From the NCBI GenBank assembly GCA_000411415.1, contig KE150450.1, positions 45,055 to 109,054 on the forward strand: DNA of 64,000 bases. The letters are read 5' to 3'. This document shows positions 51,847 through 63,300 of this stretch, piece after piece; positions within the stretch are counted from its first letter, which is position 1; each line of letters starts with the position of its first letter. The notes below the pieces were generated by a model that was not told the origin of the DNA, did not search any database, and saw only the letters and a list, made by a program, of their open reading frames with translations. Position numbers and translations under genes: made by a program. The DNA is from Actinomyces sp. HPA0247. GTDB taxonomy: Bacteria; Actinomycetota; Actinomycetes; Actinomycetales; Actinomycetaceae.

Positions 51847-54800
51847 CTACGCGATCAGCTGACCATTATCAGCAAAGTGGTACCAGGTACCCCAGATGCG
51901 CAGCCAGCCCGTTGCCATCGCGCCGGAGGGGCGATTCAGGTAGTACCAGTGCCCGCCCTCCTTGAGCCAGCCCGTCGCCATCGCACCATTGGAGGGCGAC
52001 AGGTAGTACCAGGTGGCCCCAACTTTCACCCATCCAGTGGCCATGACGCCAGTTTGCGGGCTCAAGTAATACCAGTGCACACCGGAGAGCAGCCAGCCGC
52101 TGGCCTGCGCCCCGGAAGCCGCGTGGTAATACCACTGCCCGCCGTCGAGCACCCAACCGGTACGCATGTAGCCCGAAGCATCGAAACGGTACACATTCCC
52201 GTCGATGACGACTGACTCTCCCGAGGGGTAGGAACCGTCGTCGTATCGGTACCACCAGCCTCGACCATTGCGTTTCCAGGTGCCCGCCTTGTGCGCGGGG
52301 GCCGGGGCGCTGACGTGGATCGTGGCGCTCGCCGATACGAGCGAAGGCTGCGTCGGGTCGTAGACGGTCACCGTCGCTTCCCCCGCGCCCACCGCTGTCA
52401 CGGTGCCGTCCTGACTGACCGTGGCCACGGCCTCGTTCGACGAGGACCACACCACATCGGTCACGCTCGCATCCGCGGGCTCGTGGGTGGCGCTCAGCCC
52501 GACGCTCTCCCCTACCGACAGGGTCGCGTCAGTCTGCGAGAGCGCAAGCGACGTCATGGGAACGGGCTTCAGATCCACCTTCACCGTCCCCTTGTTCACC
52601 GGCCAGTCCCACACCTGCAGGTACACGGTCGCAGGATCGCCACCCGAACGCTCGGCAATCTGAGACAGCGGCACCTCGAAGTGACCGCCGTGTTGCCCAT
52701 CGTCCCCGTGTTCGTCCGAACCGTAGACCTTCTCGCGCATGAATGGCTCGCCGTCCGCGCTCCACGAGAATCCGTACGCGGCGATAGGCGAGGAATCGGT
52801 GGCGTCGAAGGAGAGCTTACGGTCGTCTCCCTCGCCCGATATCTTCACGTTGGAAATAACGGGCGGGGCCGTATCCACCGTCACCACATGGGTGAGGCGC
52901 TCGGTACGAGGCGACGCGCCGCCGGTCGTGCCTTCGATCGTCAGCGTATAGCGTCCGTCGGCCAGCGCACGGCCTTGCTCGTCATACCCGTCGAAGATCG
53001 GTTGACTACCGAACGTAGCTTCCGCGGTGCTCACCTCAGAGTAGCGTCCATTGAAGACAGTCCGGCTCTTCGGCGCTCCGCCCAACGTGTATGAACGCAC
53101 GACGTCGCCAGCCTCGTTCCGGTAGGTGTAGGTCAACGACATGACGTCGCGCAGGAGTACCGTCGCCGGGGTCGCGTACGTCCGGGCGTTTTCTTCCGTC
53201 GACCGCGAGACGATGTACAGATGACGATCATTCGTGCTGATCGCCGCAGCTTCTTCGACGTCGAACGGGTTCAACTGCCCCAGAGTCAGCCCGTGGAAAG
53301 TCATCGTGGACGTGCCGATCGTTCCCTCGCCGTACACGGGGCTGTCGAAGATCGGGGTCTCATCCGCCGACCCGTAGAAACCGAGGTACGGGACCGTCAG
53401 GTCGGGTTGCCCATCCGCGCTCGTGAAGGTCACCGCGCCGTCAATGAACGTGCCCTTGGGCGTCTTCTCAGAGACGATCGAGGCGAACTGCGGCGTCGGG
53501 TTCACGCTGACGGCCACGGTCGCACTCGACGCCGCGGGCACGGTGACCGTGTCTGCAGAGAAGGTCAGGTCGATTCCCCTGCCGGCCCAGTTCGTCGAAT
53601 GCTTCGCATAGAGCAGACCGGTCACGTTTTCAGAGAGCGCCTGTCCGCCCAGCGTGTATGTGTGGGCAGTGTCGGACAGATTGGTCAGCCGCACCTGGAA
53701 GGTCCACCCGCTGGTGCTCTCGCCCAGCTCAGCCTTCGGTCGCGACGGGTCCGAGGCGCCCACAACGCTCGGGTACACCGACGAGGTCGTGGCTGCCTGC
53801 GCGTCCACCATGCCTGCGCCGACCCAGCGCGGGGACCAGAAGGCGCCATCCGCTGCAGACGTATCGACGATCGGGCGCGCGGTCCCCATCAGGAAGCTGG
53901 GAACCAACGCGGACTTGTCCTCGTCGCTCAGCCCCGCGAACATCGGATCGGTCGCCATGCGCTGACGCACGAGGGCAGCGACACCGGCAACTTGAGCCGA
54001 CGCCTCGCCGGTACCCGGCATCCGTCGATAGTCATTGCCGGGGATGGCAGCGTTGACGTTGCCGCCGGGCGCGGCGATCTCCGGCTTGAGCCTCATGTCA
54101 GGGCCTGGACCCCACGAGGAGGAACTCCACGGCGCGAGGCCATCTGTCCCCTGCAGCGTGGATCCGCCGACGGCAGCCACGGCGAGTACAGAGGAATAGG
54201 AAGCGGGTGCACCAATTGCACCCAAGTCACGCACGCCCGTGCGCCACTCGGCTCGCCCACTGTCTCCCGCTGGCGCGTCAACCGTGATACCCGCGCCGGA
54301 AAGCCGGGCAAAGACGTCGTCGTACAGTGCCGACGCTTCACCGTCGAGATCACGATTCGCCATGAAGGACACGCAGACCGTGTCCGGCTTCAAAACCATC
54401 GCATCATCGAGGGCCGCCAACAGGTCACTGTCACGCACGGTCCGAGTGCTATTAGAGAGAACCTTGGCGAGGATGAGCTGCGCATCGGGCGCACTCCCCT
54501 GATAGGTCGCTCCGTTGGCTGCCGCGAGCGCCGCCATCCGAGTGCCATGAGCGTGCACCGTAAAGTCTTGCGGACCATAGCCATAGCCGATGGATGTGTT
54601 CGTGTCACGGTCCGCATAGTCGTAGACGAAAGGAATCTTGTCACTAACCCATGCGCCACCCTGACCGGCATCCAGCTGGGACGTGAGGGACTCCATCTCG
54701 GCCTGCGGGAGGCGCAGCGCGGCGGTGTCCATCGTCCCGGCGAAGGCCTCGTGCGAGGTATCGAAACTCGCGTCAATGACTTCGATGACGCGCCCGCGCC

Positions 54801-55278
54801 CCCGACCAGCTACCTGATCGGAACGAGTTTCCTTCGCCGGATCGACAACTGCCACGCCGCCGTCCCCCCACATTTCGGGATAGAAGACCGGCTCACGCTC
54901 CCCGTCGAAGAACGCGTCCTTGACCCCCTGCACACTCTTGATGGCCCCGAGTGCAGACGCGGGAGCGGTGATCGCAAAACCGTCCAGGGCGTGGTGGTAA
55001 TCGCGCACATCCCCGATGGTGCTCCCCGAGGACACCTGGCTGACGGAGCGCGCGATACGCTGCTTGACGTCCCTGTACGCGCCCGCTTGATCGTCGCCGA
55101 CAACGCCCGGCGCAAGCTGGACGATGACGGTGGACGTCCCATCCGCCGCGGTCGCACCGGGCGCCGCAGCCTCGGTACTGTCCGTATCGGCCGCAAACGA
55201 GGGCGCCACGCTCATGGCCGTGATAGCGAGGGCGCCAGTGGCGACTAACGCCAGCGCCGACAAACGTCGATGACACAT
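51847..55278 (-). CDS. Secreted short subtilase paralogue with lost active site (pseudoprotease), Big2 domain and wall-binding repeats
   Basis: 1143 aa. ATG 55276-55278 is chosen because GGAAGTGAG lies six bases upstream; a TTG two codons earlier is less likely. Signal peptide ~1-30, I9-like prodomain ~48-125, S8 fold ~160-500. Asp169 (VIDASFD) and His244 (AHGTRMA) are kept. The oxyanion Asn is Asp339 (APAGD) and the nucleophile Ser is Gly424 (MPGTGEASAQVA). The PA-type insert present in the relatives is absent. The Fn3-like region, a Big2 domain (LALSQTDATLSVGESVGLSA) and about six WYYL repeats follow. Frame is intact over the full length. Confidence 0.88.
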   Translation of the reverse strand: MCHRRLSALALVATGALAITAMSVAPSFAADTDSTEAAAPGATAADGTSTVIVQLAPGVVGDDQAGAYRDVKQRIARSVSQVSSGSTIGDVRDYHHALDGFAITAPASALGAIKSVQGVKDAFFDGEREPVFYPEMWGDGGVAVVDPAKETRSDQVAGRGRGRVIEVIDASFDTSHEAFAGTMDTAALRLPQAEMESLTSQLDAGQGGAWVSDKIPFVYDYADRDTNTSIGYGYGPQDFTVHAHGTRMAALAAANGATYQGSAPDAQLILAKVLSNSTRTVRDSDLLAALDDAMVLKPDTVCVSFMANRDLDGEASALYDDVFARLSGAGITVDAPAGDSGRAEWRTGVRDLGAIGAPASYSSVLAVAAVGGSTLQGTDGLAPWSSSSWGPGPDMRLKPEIAAPGGNVNAAIPGNDYRRMPGTGEASAQVAGVAALVRQRMATDPMFAGLSDEDKSALVPSFLMGTARPIVDTSAADGAFWSPRWVGAGMVDAQAATTSSVYPSVVGASDPSRPKAELGESTSGWTFQVRLTNLSDTAHTYTLGGQALSENVTGLLYAKHSTNWAGRGIDLTFSADTVTVPAASSATVAVSVNPTPQFASIVSEKTPKGTFIDGAVTFTSADGQPDLTVPYLGFYGSADETPIFDSPVYGEGTIGTSTMTFHGLTLGQLNPFDVEEAAAISTNDRHLYIVSRSTEENARTYATPATVLLRDVMSLTYTYRNEAGDVVRSYTLGGAPKSRTVFNGRYSEVSTAEATFGSQPIFDGYDEQGRALADGRYTLTIEGTTGGASPRTERLTHVVTVDTAPPVISNVKISGEGDDRKLSFDATDSSPIAAYGFSWSADGEPFMREKVYGSDEHGDDGQHGGHFEVPLSQIAERSGGDPATVYLQVWDWPVNKGTVKVDLKPVPMTSLALSQTDATLSVGESVGLSATHEPADASVTDVVWSSSNEAVATVSQDGTVTAVGAGEATVTVYDPTQPSLVSASATIHVSAPAPAHKAGTWKRNGRGWWYRYDDGSYPSGESVVIDGNVYRFDASGYMRTGWVLDGGQWYYHAASGAQASGWLLSGVHWYYLSPQTGVMATGWVKVGATWYYLSPSNGAMATGWLKEGGHWYYLNRPSGAMATGWLRIWGTWYHFADNGQLIA

Positions 55279-55497
55279 CTGCAACTCACTTCCTTAACAG
55301 CTGGTTCAATAGGGAGCGCATAGGCGCCGCTCTCCTGCTTTTAGAGTAAGCCCTGATCAGCCGCCGAAGCATAGTTGTCGCGAATTTCTCACACCGTCCG
55401 CCAAACAGTTCTCGCGCCCATTTGTCGCATACTGCATCACCTTGTTGAATCCCACGCCAGCATGATGGAGATCTACCCGGTCACTCCATCGGGCCAC
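55279..55497. other. Leader of the second pseudo-subtilase gene up to the IS fragment
   Basis: It contains the shared leader motif AACAGCTGG on the plus strand (CCAGCTGTTAAGGAAGTGAG on the minus strand) just before the start codon. No gene is seen. The IS3 remnant begins right behind it and may have removed or replaced older promoter sequence. Confidence 0.4.
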
Positions 55498-55531
55498 TGT
55501 CAAGGACTTGCCACAAGTTTGACCAAATGTA

Positions 55532-56038
55532 TTAAATAGGGCCTGTTGGGGGAGGAGGAGAAAGCCGTATCACTGGGCCTGTGTGCAAGTTGTTGACGGT
55601 TTGTTTGTGCGGCTGTTCTCCAGGCCGCTTGGTGTAGTTCGTATTCGATGGGGATTTGCCGCCGAGGCTGGTGTGGATGCGGCGGCGGTTGTAGAAGTCT
55701 TCGATCCAGGTGGCGACCCCGGTGTAGACCTGGTCGCGGGTGGTGAAGGCGCGCCGGTAGTAGTACTCGGTTTTGAGGGTGGCCCAAAAGGATTCGGCCA
55801 TGGCGTTATCCCAGCACACTCCGGCCTGCCCCATCGACACGGTTCCTTTCACGGCGCGCATGTAGTCGGCTAGCTTCTGGGAGGTGAACTGTGTTCCCCG
55901 ATCAGCGTGGAGCACGACCCCACGGGGGAAGCCACCACGGGTGGTAGCGGCCATGTCGAGCGCGGTGATGACCAGGTCGGTGCTTTGCTGCTCACCCATG
56001 GCGTATCCGAGCACTCTACGCGAGTGCGCATCGCGGGG
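55532..56038 (-). pseudogene. IS3-family transposase (OrfB), C-terminal remnant
   Basis: About 168 residues of the integrase core remain: SRRVLGYAMG, then HADRGTQFTSQKLADYM with the second catalytic Asp, and CWDNAMAESFWATLKTEYYY with the catalytic Glu. The region with the first Asp and the N-terminal helix-turn-helix is gone, cut at the junction with the IS256 element. It cannot be active. The IS150-like subgroup is suggested by the GVCWDNAMAESF pattern. Confidence 0.85.
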
Positions 56039-56086
56039 CATGTTTAATTGTCTGTGTATCCGTCTTTTGTTTGAAAGGATTGATGC

Positions 56087-57220
56087 ATGATGAATGATGA
56101 TGTTGTTGTGGCTCGCGCTAGTGGGCGTGAGGCTATGGAGGACCTGCGTCGCTCGGGGGCGTTGGATGCGTTGTTTGAACGTCTTGATGCTGGCGAGGTC
56201 GAGATGACGGGCAGCCAGGGATTGTTGCCCGCGTTGCTCAAGGAGGCGTTGGAGTGCGGGTTGGCTGCTGAGCTTTCTGAGCATTTGGGGTATGAGAAGG
56301 GCCAGACCAGCGCGCAGGCGCGCTCGAACACGAGGAACGGCACGACGAAGAAGACCGTGATGTCGGAGGTGGGAGCCTTCAAGATCGAGGTCCCCGGGAC
56401 CGGGCAGGCTCATTCACCCCGCGCCTGGTACGCAAAGGACAGCGGCGCCTCGATGGCTTGGATTCAATGATTATCAGCTTGTACGCCGGGGGGATGACGG
56501 TACGCGATATCCGCCATCACCTGGCTTCGACCATCGGCGTGGAGGTCAGTGCCGCAACGATTTCCACGATCACTGAGGCGGTGTGCGACGCTGTCTTGGA
56601 GTGACAGCACCGCCCCTTAGAAGCGTTCTACCCGGTGATCTACCTGGACACGATCCGCATCAAAATCCGAAGCGATCACACGGTGGAGAACCGGGCCGCT
56701 CACCTGGCGGTCGGAGTGGACATGGAGGGCGTCAAGCACGTGCTGGGCATCTGGGTCCAAGCCGATGAAGGCGCGGCTTTATGGGCCCACGTGTGCGCCG
56801 AGCTGGCCAACCGGGGCGTGCGCGATGTCCTGATCGTGTGCTTCGACGGATTGGCTGGTCTGCTCGAAGCCATTGAAGCGCGCCTGGCAGCGTTTCACGC
56901 CGTTCTTAGCGTTCCCGCCCATGGCGCGCCGCGTCGTGTACACCACCAACGCTATCGAGTCCTTGAACTACCAGCTGCGCAAAATCACTAAGAATCGCGG
57001 GCATTTCCCCAGCGAAGAAGCCGCCGTCAAACTCTTGCGGCTCGCCATCTGCGACATCGAAGACAAACGAGCTGCCCAGCGCCTCACAGACGCAGGAAAA
57101 CCCGCCAACAAACGAACAGCCCCCACACGCCTCATCCAAGGACACACCACCACCAACTGGAAACAAGCCCTCACCCAACTCACCACCGCCTACCCCGACC
57201 GAATCACCCCCTACCTCTAA
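56087..57220 (+). pseudogene. IS256-family (mutator) transposase pseudogene
   Basis: Three separate lesions are visible. A one-base deletion near 56394 shifts frame: the proper reading ...SFTPRLVRKGQRRLDGLDSMIIS continues in another frame. A TGA at 56602-56604 replaces the Trp codon in VLE-W-QHRPLEAFYPVIYLD. A deletion of roughly 80 codons near 56880 joins DVLIVCFDGLAGLLEAIEA to AWQRFTPFLAFPP in a shifted frame. The C-terminus (RRVVYTTNAIESLNYQLRK) is intact. Catalytic Asp residues remain in VIYLD and VCFDG, but the protein cannot be made. Confidence 0.9.
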
Positions 57221-57270
57221 CCCCATACACAGAACAATTGACAGGCTCGCACTGAGCTCGGAGAATATGC

Positions 57271-57305
57271 GCCCGCGCCCCCGGAGATTCTCCGGGGGCG
57301 CGGGC
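57271..57305 (-). terminator. Terminator of the 2170-aa protease-LRR gene
   Basis: GCCCGCGCCCCCGGAGA and TCTCCGGGGGCGCGGGC form a perfect stem of 15 or more pairs, 20 bases past the stop. It has the same core as the hairpins at 37162, 48797 and 51784. Confidence 0.8.
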
Positions 57306-57324
57306 GAGCAGTCTCGCAGCTCTA

Positions 57325-60300
57325 TCAGCCGTTCCACTGTCCAGACTCGTTGAAGTAGTACCACTTCCAGCCAATCCAATGACCACCGGTATACATCGCG
57401 CCCGAGTCAGTGCTCAGGTAGTACCAGGAGCCGCCATCCTTCAGCCAACCGGTCGTCAGCGCACCGCTGGGGGCCATGAAGTACCAGGAGGAGCCGTCCT
57501 TGACCCAGCCGGTCGCCATCGCGCCGCTTCCCGGCGTCAGGTAGTACCAGGTCGGACCATCAAGTAGCCAACCACTGGCCATCTGTCCGGTCGCCGGGTC
57601 CAGGTAGTACCACGCGGAACCGTCTTTGATCCAGCCGCTCGCCTGAGCGCCAGACGGATTGTGGAAGTACCACGCGCCATTCTCACTCGCCCAGCCGGTG
57701 TGCATGTAGCCATCCGCGCCAAAGCGATAGGTGGAGCCTCCGAGCTGTACCGTCTTGTTCGCCGGATAGGTGCCATCCGCATAGCGGTACCACCAGCCAA
57801 CAGAGTCACTGATCCACTGGCCTCCCTGCGGGGTAGGAGCAGGAGACGGGTCCGGCGTCGGCTCAGGCGCGGGCGTCGGCTCAGGCGCCGGAGTCGGATC
57901 CGGCGAGGGCGCGGGCGTCGGGTCCGGCGTACCCGGCAGCTTAATCACGAGGGTGCTCGTCAGGTAGGAGGCGTCGCGCACTTGAACCCGCAGACTCACG
58001 TCCGCTCCCGACGGGGTCCACGGGAAGGTCACGGAGGAGGCCGCGGCACGGTCCCCGCCGTCCGCCACCGTCGTCCAGTCGCGCACGAGCGTCTCGGTGC
58101 CGTCCGCGCTGATCTGCACGGCGCGCACCTGCTGCGTCCCGGCGATGCCACCGGCAATCTCAGCCGTCACGTCGACCGACGCGCCGACCTCGCCCGTGTA
58201 CGTGTACGCTCCCCCGGCCTCGGCAATGCCAGCCCCGGACAGGGTCATCGACGCAGCCGTGAACGTGTGCAGGTGCGAGGCGTCGATGCCGGCCGCCTCG
58301 AGGGCGTCCTTGGCGACATTCCACGCCGGCTCCCCCTCGGCCGCGGCGACGTACACGTGGGTGTCGTCCTTCTTCTCGTCGCTCAGCTCCGGCTCGAGGT
58401 CAAGGCGGGTGAGCGTGGAGGGCAGGACGAGGACGCGCGGGACGTCCACGCCGAAGGACACGCGGGTCATGCCCTCGCCGAAGTAGGCGCTCTGGCGGCG
58501 TCCGTTCGTCGGGCGACCGTCGTACACGAAGGAGCCGTCCACGCCGCCGCGCACGACGATGCGACGAGGCATGGGAACCCAGCTGCCTTCCATGCGGATC
58601 GAGGTCACCTTGGAGCCGTACTCGACGAGCTCCAGGGAGTTGCCGACGACGCCGCTCGAGCGCTCGACCGATTCCGGGATGACCAGCTCAGTCAGGGCGG
58701 TGGTTCCCGCAAAGGCATCGTCACCGATGGCCTTCAGGCCCTCGGGCAGGACGACGCGGGTGAGCGTCTTGTTGTTGGCGAACGCGCTCGCGCCGATCTC
58801 GACCGTGCCCGCGCGCACCGTGTAGTCGGTGAGCGTATTGGCGGCCGGGGACAGCATCAGGTGCAGGCCATCGTCCGCCTTGCGGTACAGGACGTTGCGC
58901 TCGGCCGAGTACACCGGGTTATCGGCGGATACGGTCAGCGTCGCGATCTTGCGGTCGTTGTACAGGGCGGTCTCGGCGAAGGAGGTGACGCCCGCTCCGA
59001 TATGGAACGAGGTCAGGGCTGTGCTCTCCGAGAAGGCCTGCTCACCGACCGTGGTCACCGAGTCCGGCAGGGTCACAGACGACTGCGCCGTGCGGCTGAA
59101 CGCAAAGTCGCCGATCGTCGTGAGGCGGCCGAGCTCGGGCCGGAAGTTGACCCCTTCCTTGGCACTCGTGGACTCGAAGGCGCTGCCGCCCAGGGAGATC
59201 GTGCCACCCAGGTCGATGCGCGCGAGCTTGTCGGCGGAGCAGAAGGCGCAGGTGCCGACCGTCTCGAACTTCTCGGGCAGGGCAACGGCGGTGAGCGCGG
59301 AGAGGCGGAAGGCCTCGTCCCCGATCGAGCGCAGGCTGTCGGGCAGGGTCACAGAGGTGATGCCCGCCTTCTGGAATGCCTTGGGCGCGATCGTCGTGAC
59401 ACCGTCCAGGACCGTGTACGTGCCTCCCGTGTTCTTGGCGGCCGGGTACAGGATCAGGCGCGAGTGGTCCTTGGAGTACAGGACACCGTCAACACTCTCG
59501 AAGTTCGGGTTCGCAGGATCGACCTCGACGCTGGTCAGCGCGGTGGTCTCGGCGTAGCCCGAGGTCACCGAGTCGGCGGCGACGTTGGGCCCCAGCTTGA
59601 TCGTCGTGAGTGCCGAGTTGTAATCGAAGACCTCCGCGCCAATCGTCACCACGGAGCGCGGAAGCTCAATGGACTCCAGGCTCGTGTTGGCGAATGCGCG
59701 GTCGGCGATCTTGGTCAGCTGGGCCGGGTGGGCCTCGTCGTCAACAAAGGTGATCTTCTTCAGCGAGCTGTAGATGAAGGCCTCCAGGCCGATCGAGCGC
59801 ACCGAGGCGGGGACCGTCACGGACTCCACGGTGGAGCTCGCGAAGGCGCGCTCGCCGATGGAGGTCACGGTGTCGGGCAGCGTGACCTCGGTGGCCGAGC
59901 CCTTGTACTTCACGAGGACGCCGGCCTCGTCGATCTCGAAGTCGTCGGCGTCAGCGGCGCGCACCGTAACCGGGATGGACGCGCTCTTAGTAGCGCCAGC
60001 CTCGGTGGTGACGGTGGCGGTCAGCGTGCCCGAACCAGCGTGATCGCCGGCGGTCAGGGTCGCCTTGCGCGTGTCTGCGTCGGCGGCGACCGTGGCCAGG
60101 TCGGCCGGCTCCACGCTCCACGTCACCGCGCGGTCCTTCAGCGAGGGCGCCAGGTATACCTTCACGGGGGCGGTCTCGCCCACCTTGACGCTCACCTGGG
60201 TGTCAGCGAGCTCGATGCCCGCATCCTCGGAGATGGTGCGCACGCGGATCTGGGCGCTGGCCGACAGGGTCGGCTGGGACGCGTCGGTCGCGGTGATCGT

Positions 60301-63300
60301 CGCCTCGCCGGCGGCCAGGGTCCGGACCTCGCCGTTTTCGTTCACGGTGGCCACGGCCTCGTTCGAGGACGTCCATACGAGGTCGATGACATTCGCGTTC
60401 GCCGGCTCGTACGAGGGGCTCAGCGTGACCGTCTCGCCCGCGACGACCTCGGAGTCCTGCGGGGTGAGGGTCAGGGAGGTCATCGGGATCGTGCTGAAGC
60501 GGATCACCTGGCGGGCCTGGTTCTTACCCCAGTCCCACGCGAACAGGTAGGCGGTCGCCGGGTCGGAGGAGTCCGCGCGGTCGATGAGGTCTGCCCACTT
60601 GATCTCGTAGTGCTTGGCGTAAGTACCGTCGGCCTGGCGGTTCGCACCCACGGCCTCCTTCTCGTCGTAGTAGCGACGCGAGGTCGGAGACTCAGAGAAA
60701 GCGATGCCGGCCAGCGGCGAGTTGTCGGTGACGTCGAAGGAGACGACACGATCGTCGCCCTCGCCGGTCACGGCCAGGTTGGAGATGACGGGAGCCTGGG
60801 TATCCAGGGTGAAGTCCCAGGTCAGCTGCGAGGCAACACTCGAGGGCGCGACCGATGCCGCATCGATCGTCAGCTTGTAGCGGCCTGCGGGCAGCTCCTT
60901 GCCATCCTTGTCGAAGCCGTCGAAGACCGGGTTGTTGCCTTCCTGGCTTTCAATGGGCTCGACCTTGCTGGCGTGGTAGTTGAACAGGGACTTGCGGGCG
61001 CGCTCGAAGGTGTACTCACGCACCACCTCGCCGGCCTCGTTCGTGTAGGTGTAGGTCACCTTCGGGGAGTTACGCAGCAGGCAGGTGCGCGGCAGGATGC
61101 GCGAGGGGGCCTCGGGCAGCGCGGAGCGGGACATGATGAAGTACGCAGGGTCGACCGCGCGCACGTCGTCGATTTCCTGTCCGACGAGGGGATTCAGGGC
61201 ACCCAGGGGTACCTCGGTCGAGGGGTTCATGAGGGTCGAGGAGCATGCGTGCGCCGTGCTCGTCGTGCCGTCGTACCACTTACCGTCGAAAACGGCAGGC
61301 GCGCCCCAGGAGCCGTAGAAGCCCATGTAGGGGACGGTCAGGTCGGGCTGTCCGTCGGCGCTGGTGAAGGTGACGGCGCCGTCGATAAACGTGCCCTTGG
61401 GAGCGTTCTCATTCGCGTACGAGGAAAAGGCCGAGCGCGGGGTCACGGTGACCGTCACGGTCGCAGTGCCCTTGGCAGGCACGGTCACCGAGTCGGCGGA
61501 GTAGGTCAGGTCGATGCCCTGACCCGCCCAGTTCTTGGAGTGCTCGGTGAACAGGCCACCCTCGACGATCTCTGAGAGCGCCTGGCCGCCCAGGGTGTAC
61601 GTGTGGTCGGCGTCGGAGACGTTCGTCAGGGTGACCTGGAAGGTCCACCCGTTCGTACCCTCACCGAGGTCGGCCTTGGGGCGCCACGGGTTCTCGGCGC
61701 CCGCGACGCTCGGGTACACGGTCGTGGTCGTGGCAGCGAGGGCATCCACCTGGCCTGCACCCACGCGGCGCGGCGAGTAGTAGGTGCCATCGTTCTGGTC
61801 GATGTCGAGCAGCGGGTGGGCGGTGCCCATCATGAGGGTGGTGACAATCGCGGCCTTGTCCGCCTCCGACAGGCCGGCGAATGCCGGGTCGTCGTTCACG
61901 CGCTGGCGCACGAGCGTAGCAATGCCCGCGACCTGCGGGGTCGCCATGGACGTGCCCGACATGGACCGGTACGTGTTGCCCAGGACGGCGGCAACGATGT
62001 TGCCACCGGGGGCCGCGATCTCCGGCTTGAGCTTGAGATCGGGCGTGACACCCCACGAGGTGAAGTCGGAGACCGACGGGTTGGTCGAGGCGAGCTTCAG
62101 GCCCGCGTGCGGATTGGAGATCGTGATGGAGCCGGACTCGCTGGCCTTGATGGCCTCGATGAGCGCGTCCTTCTCCTTCTTCGTGATGGTCACGGTCGGC
62201 ATCGTGTGGGTGGTTTCAATGGTCGCCACGTAGGGGTTTTCGACCACCTCGGAGTCGCCGATGATGAGGGCGGCGGGCTTGGAGGTCAGCTGGGTGAGTC
62301 CCTTGACCTTGGCCTCGTGGGTCATGTCCGCGCCCGTCGCACTGTCGGAGCCGCCGCGGTCTTCGAGGACGATGACCTTCGACAGGTCGCCGGGGTGCTC
62401 GGCGACGAGCTTCTCGAGTGCGGCCGCGTCACCGATGCCCGCGTAGACGAGGGTGTAGGTGGCCTCGGGGATGTCGAGGAGGCTCGGCACGACGGCGTCC
62501 TTGAGGCCGCGCGACTTGCGGTAGACGACCTGGCGGTCGCCCACCGTCAGGTAGGGCAGGGCGTCCTGGTTGTTGACCGAGGCGACGGCCAGGGTCGAGG
62601 CGTAGGACCCGGGCTCGGAGACCGTGCCGGCGTCGGGGTCGGTAGCAAACGGCTTGTTCTTGCCGCTGTAGTTGGAGTATGCGCTGGAGTAGGAGTTACC
62701 CGCGGCGGCGTTGACGGTCACGCCGGCGGCAGCGAGGTTCTTGTAGACCTCCGCGTACATGGTTCCGGCCTCGGTGCCCATACCCGCGTCCTCGCCGAGG
62801 GAGAGGTTGATCGAGTCGGGCTTAATGACGACCGCGTCGTCAAGGGCCGCCAGGACAGTGTTGTCGGGGATCGATCCATCCTTGTCGGAGGCGACCTTAG
62901 CGACGATGATCTGCGCGTGGGGCGCGGTGCCCTGCAGGTCGGCCGCGTTGGCGGCGGCGATCGCAGCGACGTGGGTGCCGTGCGACAGGTCCTTGCTGGA
63001 CTTGGGCAGCACGTCCGCGTCGTTATCCGCGTAGTCGAAGACGAAGGGGATCTTGTTGTTGAGGTAGGCACCGGTCTTGCCGTGCGGCAGCTTGCCGACA
63101 AGGGCCTCGACGTCCCCCTGGCTCAGGCGCACGTCGACGCCATCCATGGAGCCGGAGAACGCCTGGTGGGTGGCCTCGATGCCCGTGTCGATGACCTCGA
63201 CGACCTGATGATCCCCCTTCTGGGTGGTCTGGTTCGCGCGCGTCATCTCCAGGGAGGAGGCGTTTTGCAGGGCGGGATCCACGGCCTCGGAACCCAGCGC

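Larger units (their letters stand above)
55498..57243. mobile_element. Nested IS scar: IS3-family remnant joined to a decayed IS256-family element
   Basis: The left part (55498-56040) ends in TGTCAAGGAC, a common IS3-family terminus, and encodes only the C-terminal part of the transposase. The right part (56041-57243) is an IS256-like element with recognisable ends: left TGTTTAATTGTCTGTGTAT and right (reverse complement) TGTCAATTGTTCTGTGTAT. The 8 bases on either side of it (GCGGGGCA and GGCTCGCA) are not a clean target duplication, and the 5' half of the IS3 element is missing. The IS256 insertion was therefore followed by deletion or rearrangement. Confidence 0.8.

Noticed and set aside
56394-56470. 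Programmed frameshift in the IS256 transposase
   Set aside because: IS256 elements use a single ORF, and this copy also carries a nonsense codon and an internal deletion, so it is decay.
57661-61575. Very long antisense ORF (about 1300 codons) opposite the giant protease gene, with similar ones opposite other genes (3132-4757, 44976-48332, 19806-22124)
   Set aside because: These follow the third-position GC bias of the real gene. Their translations are Arg/Gly/Val/His-rich without motifs, and they lack ribosome sites.
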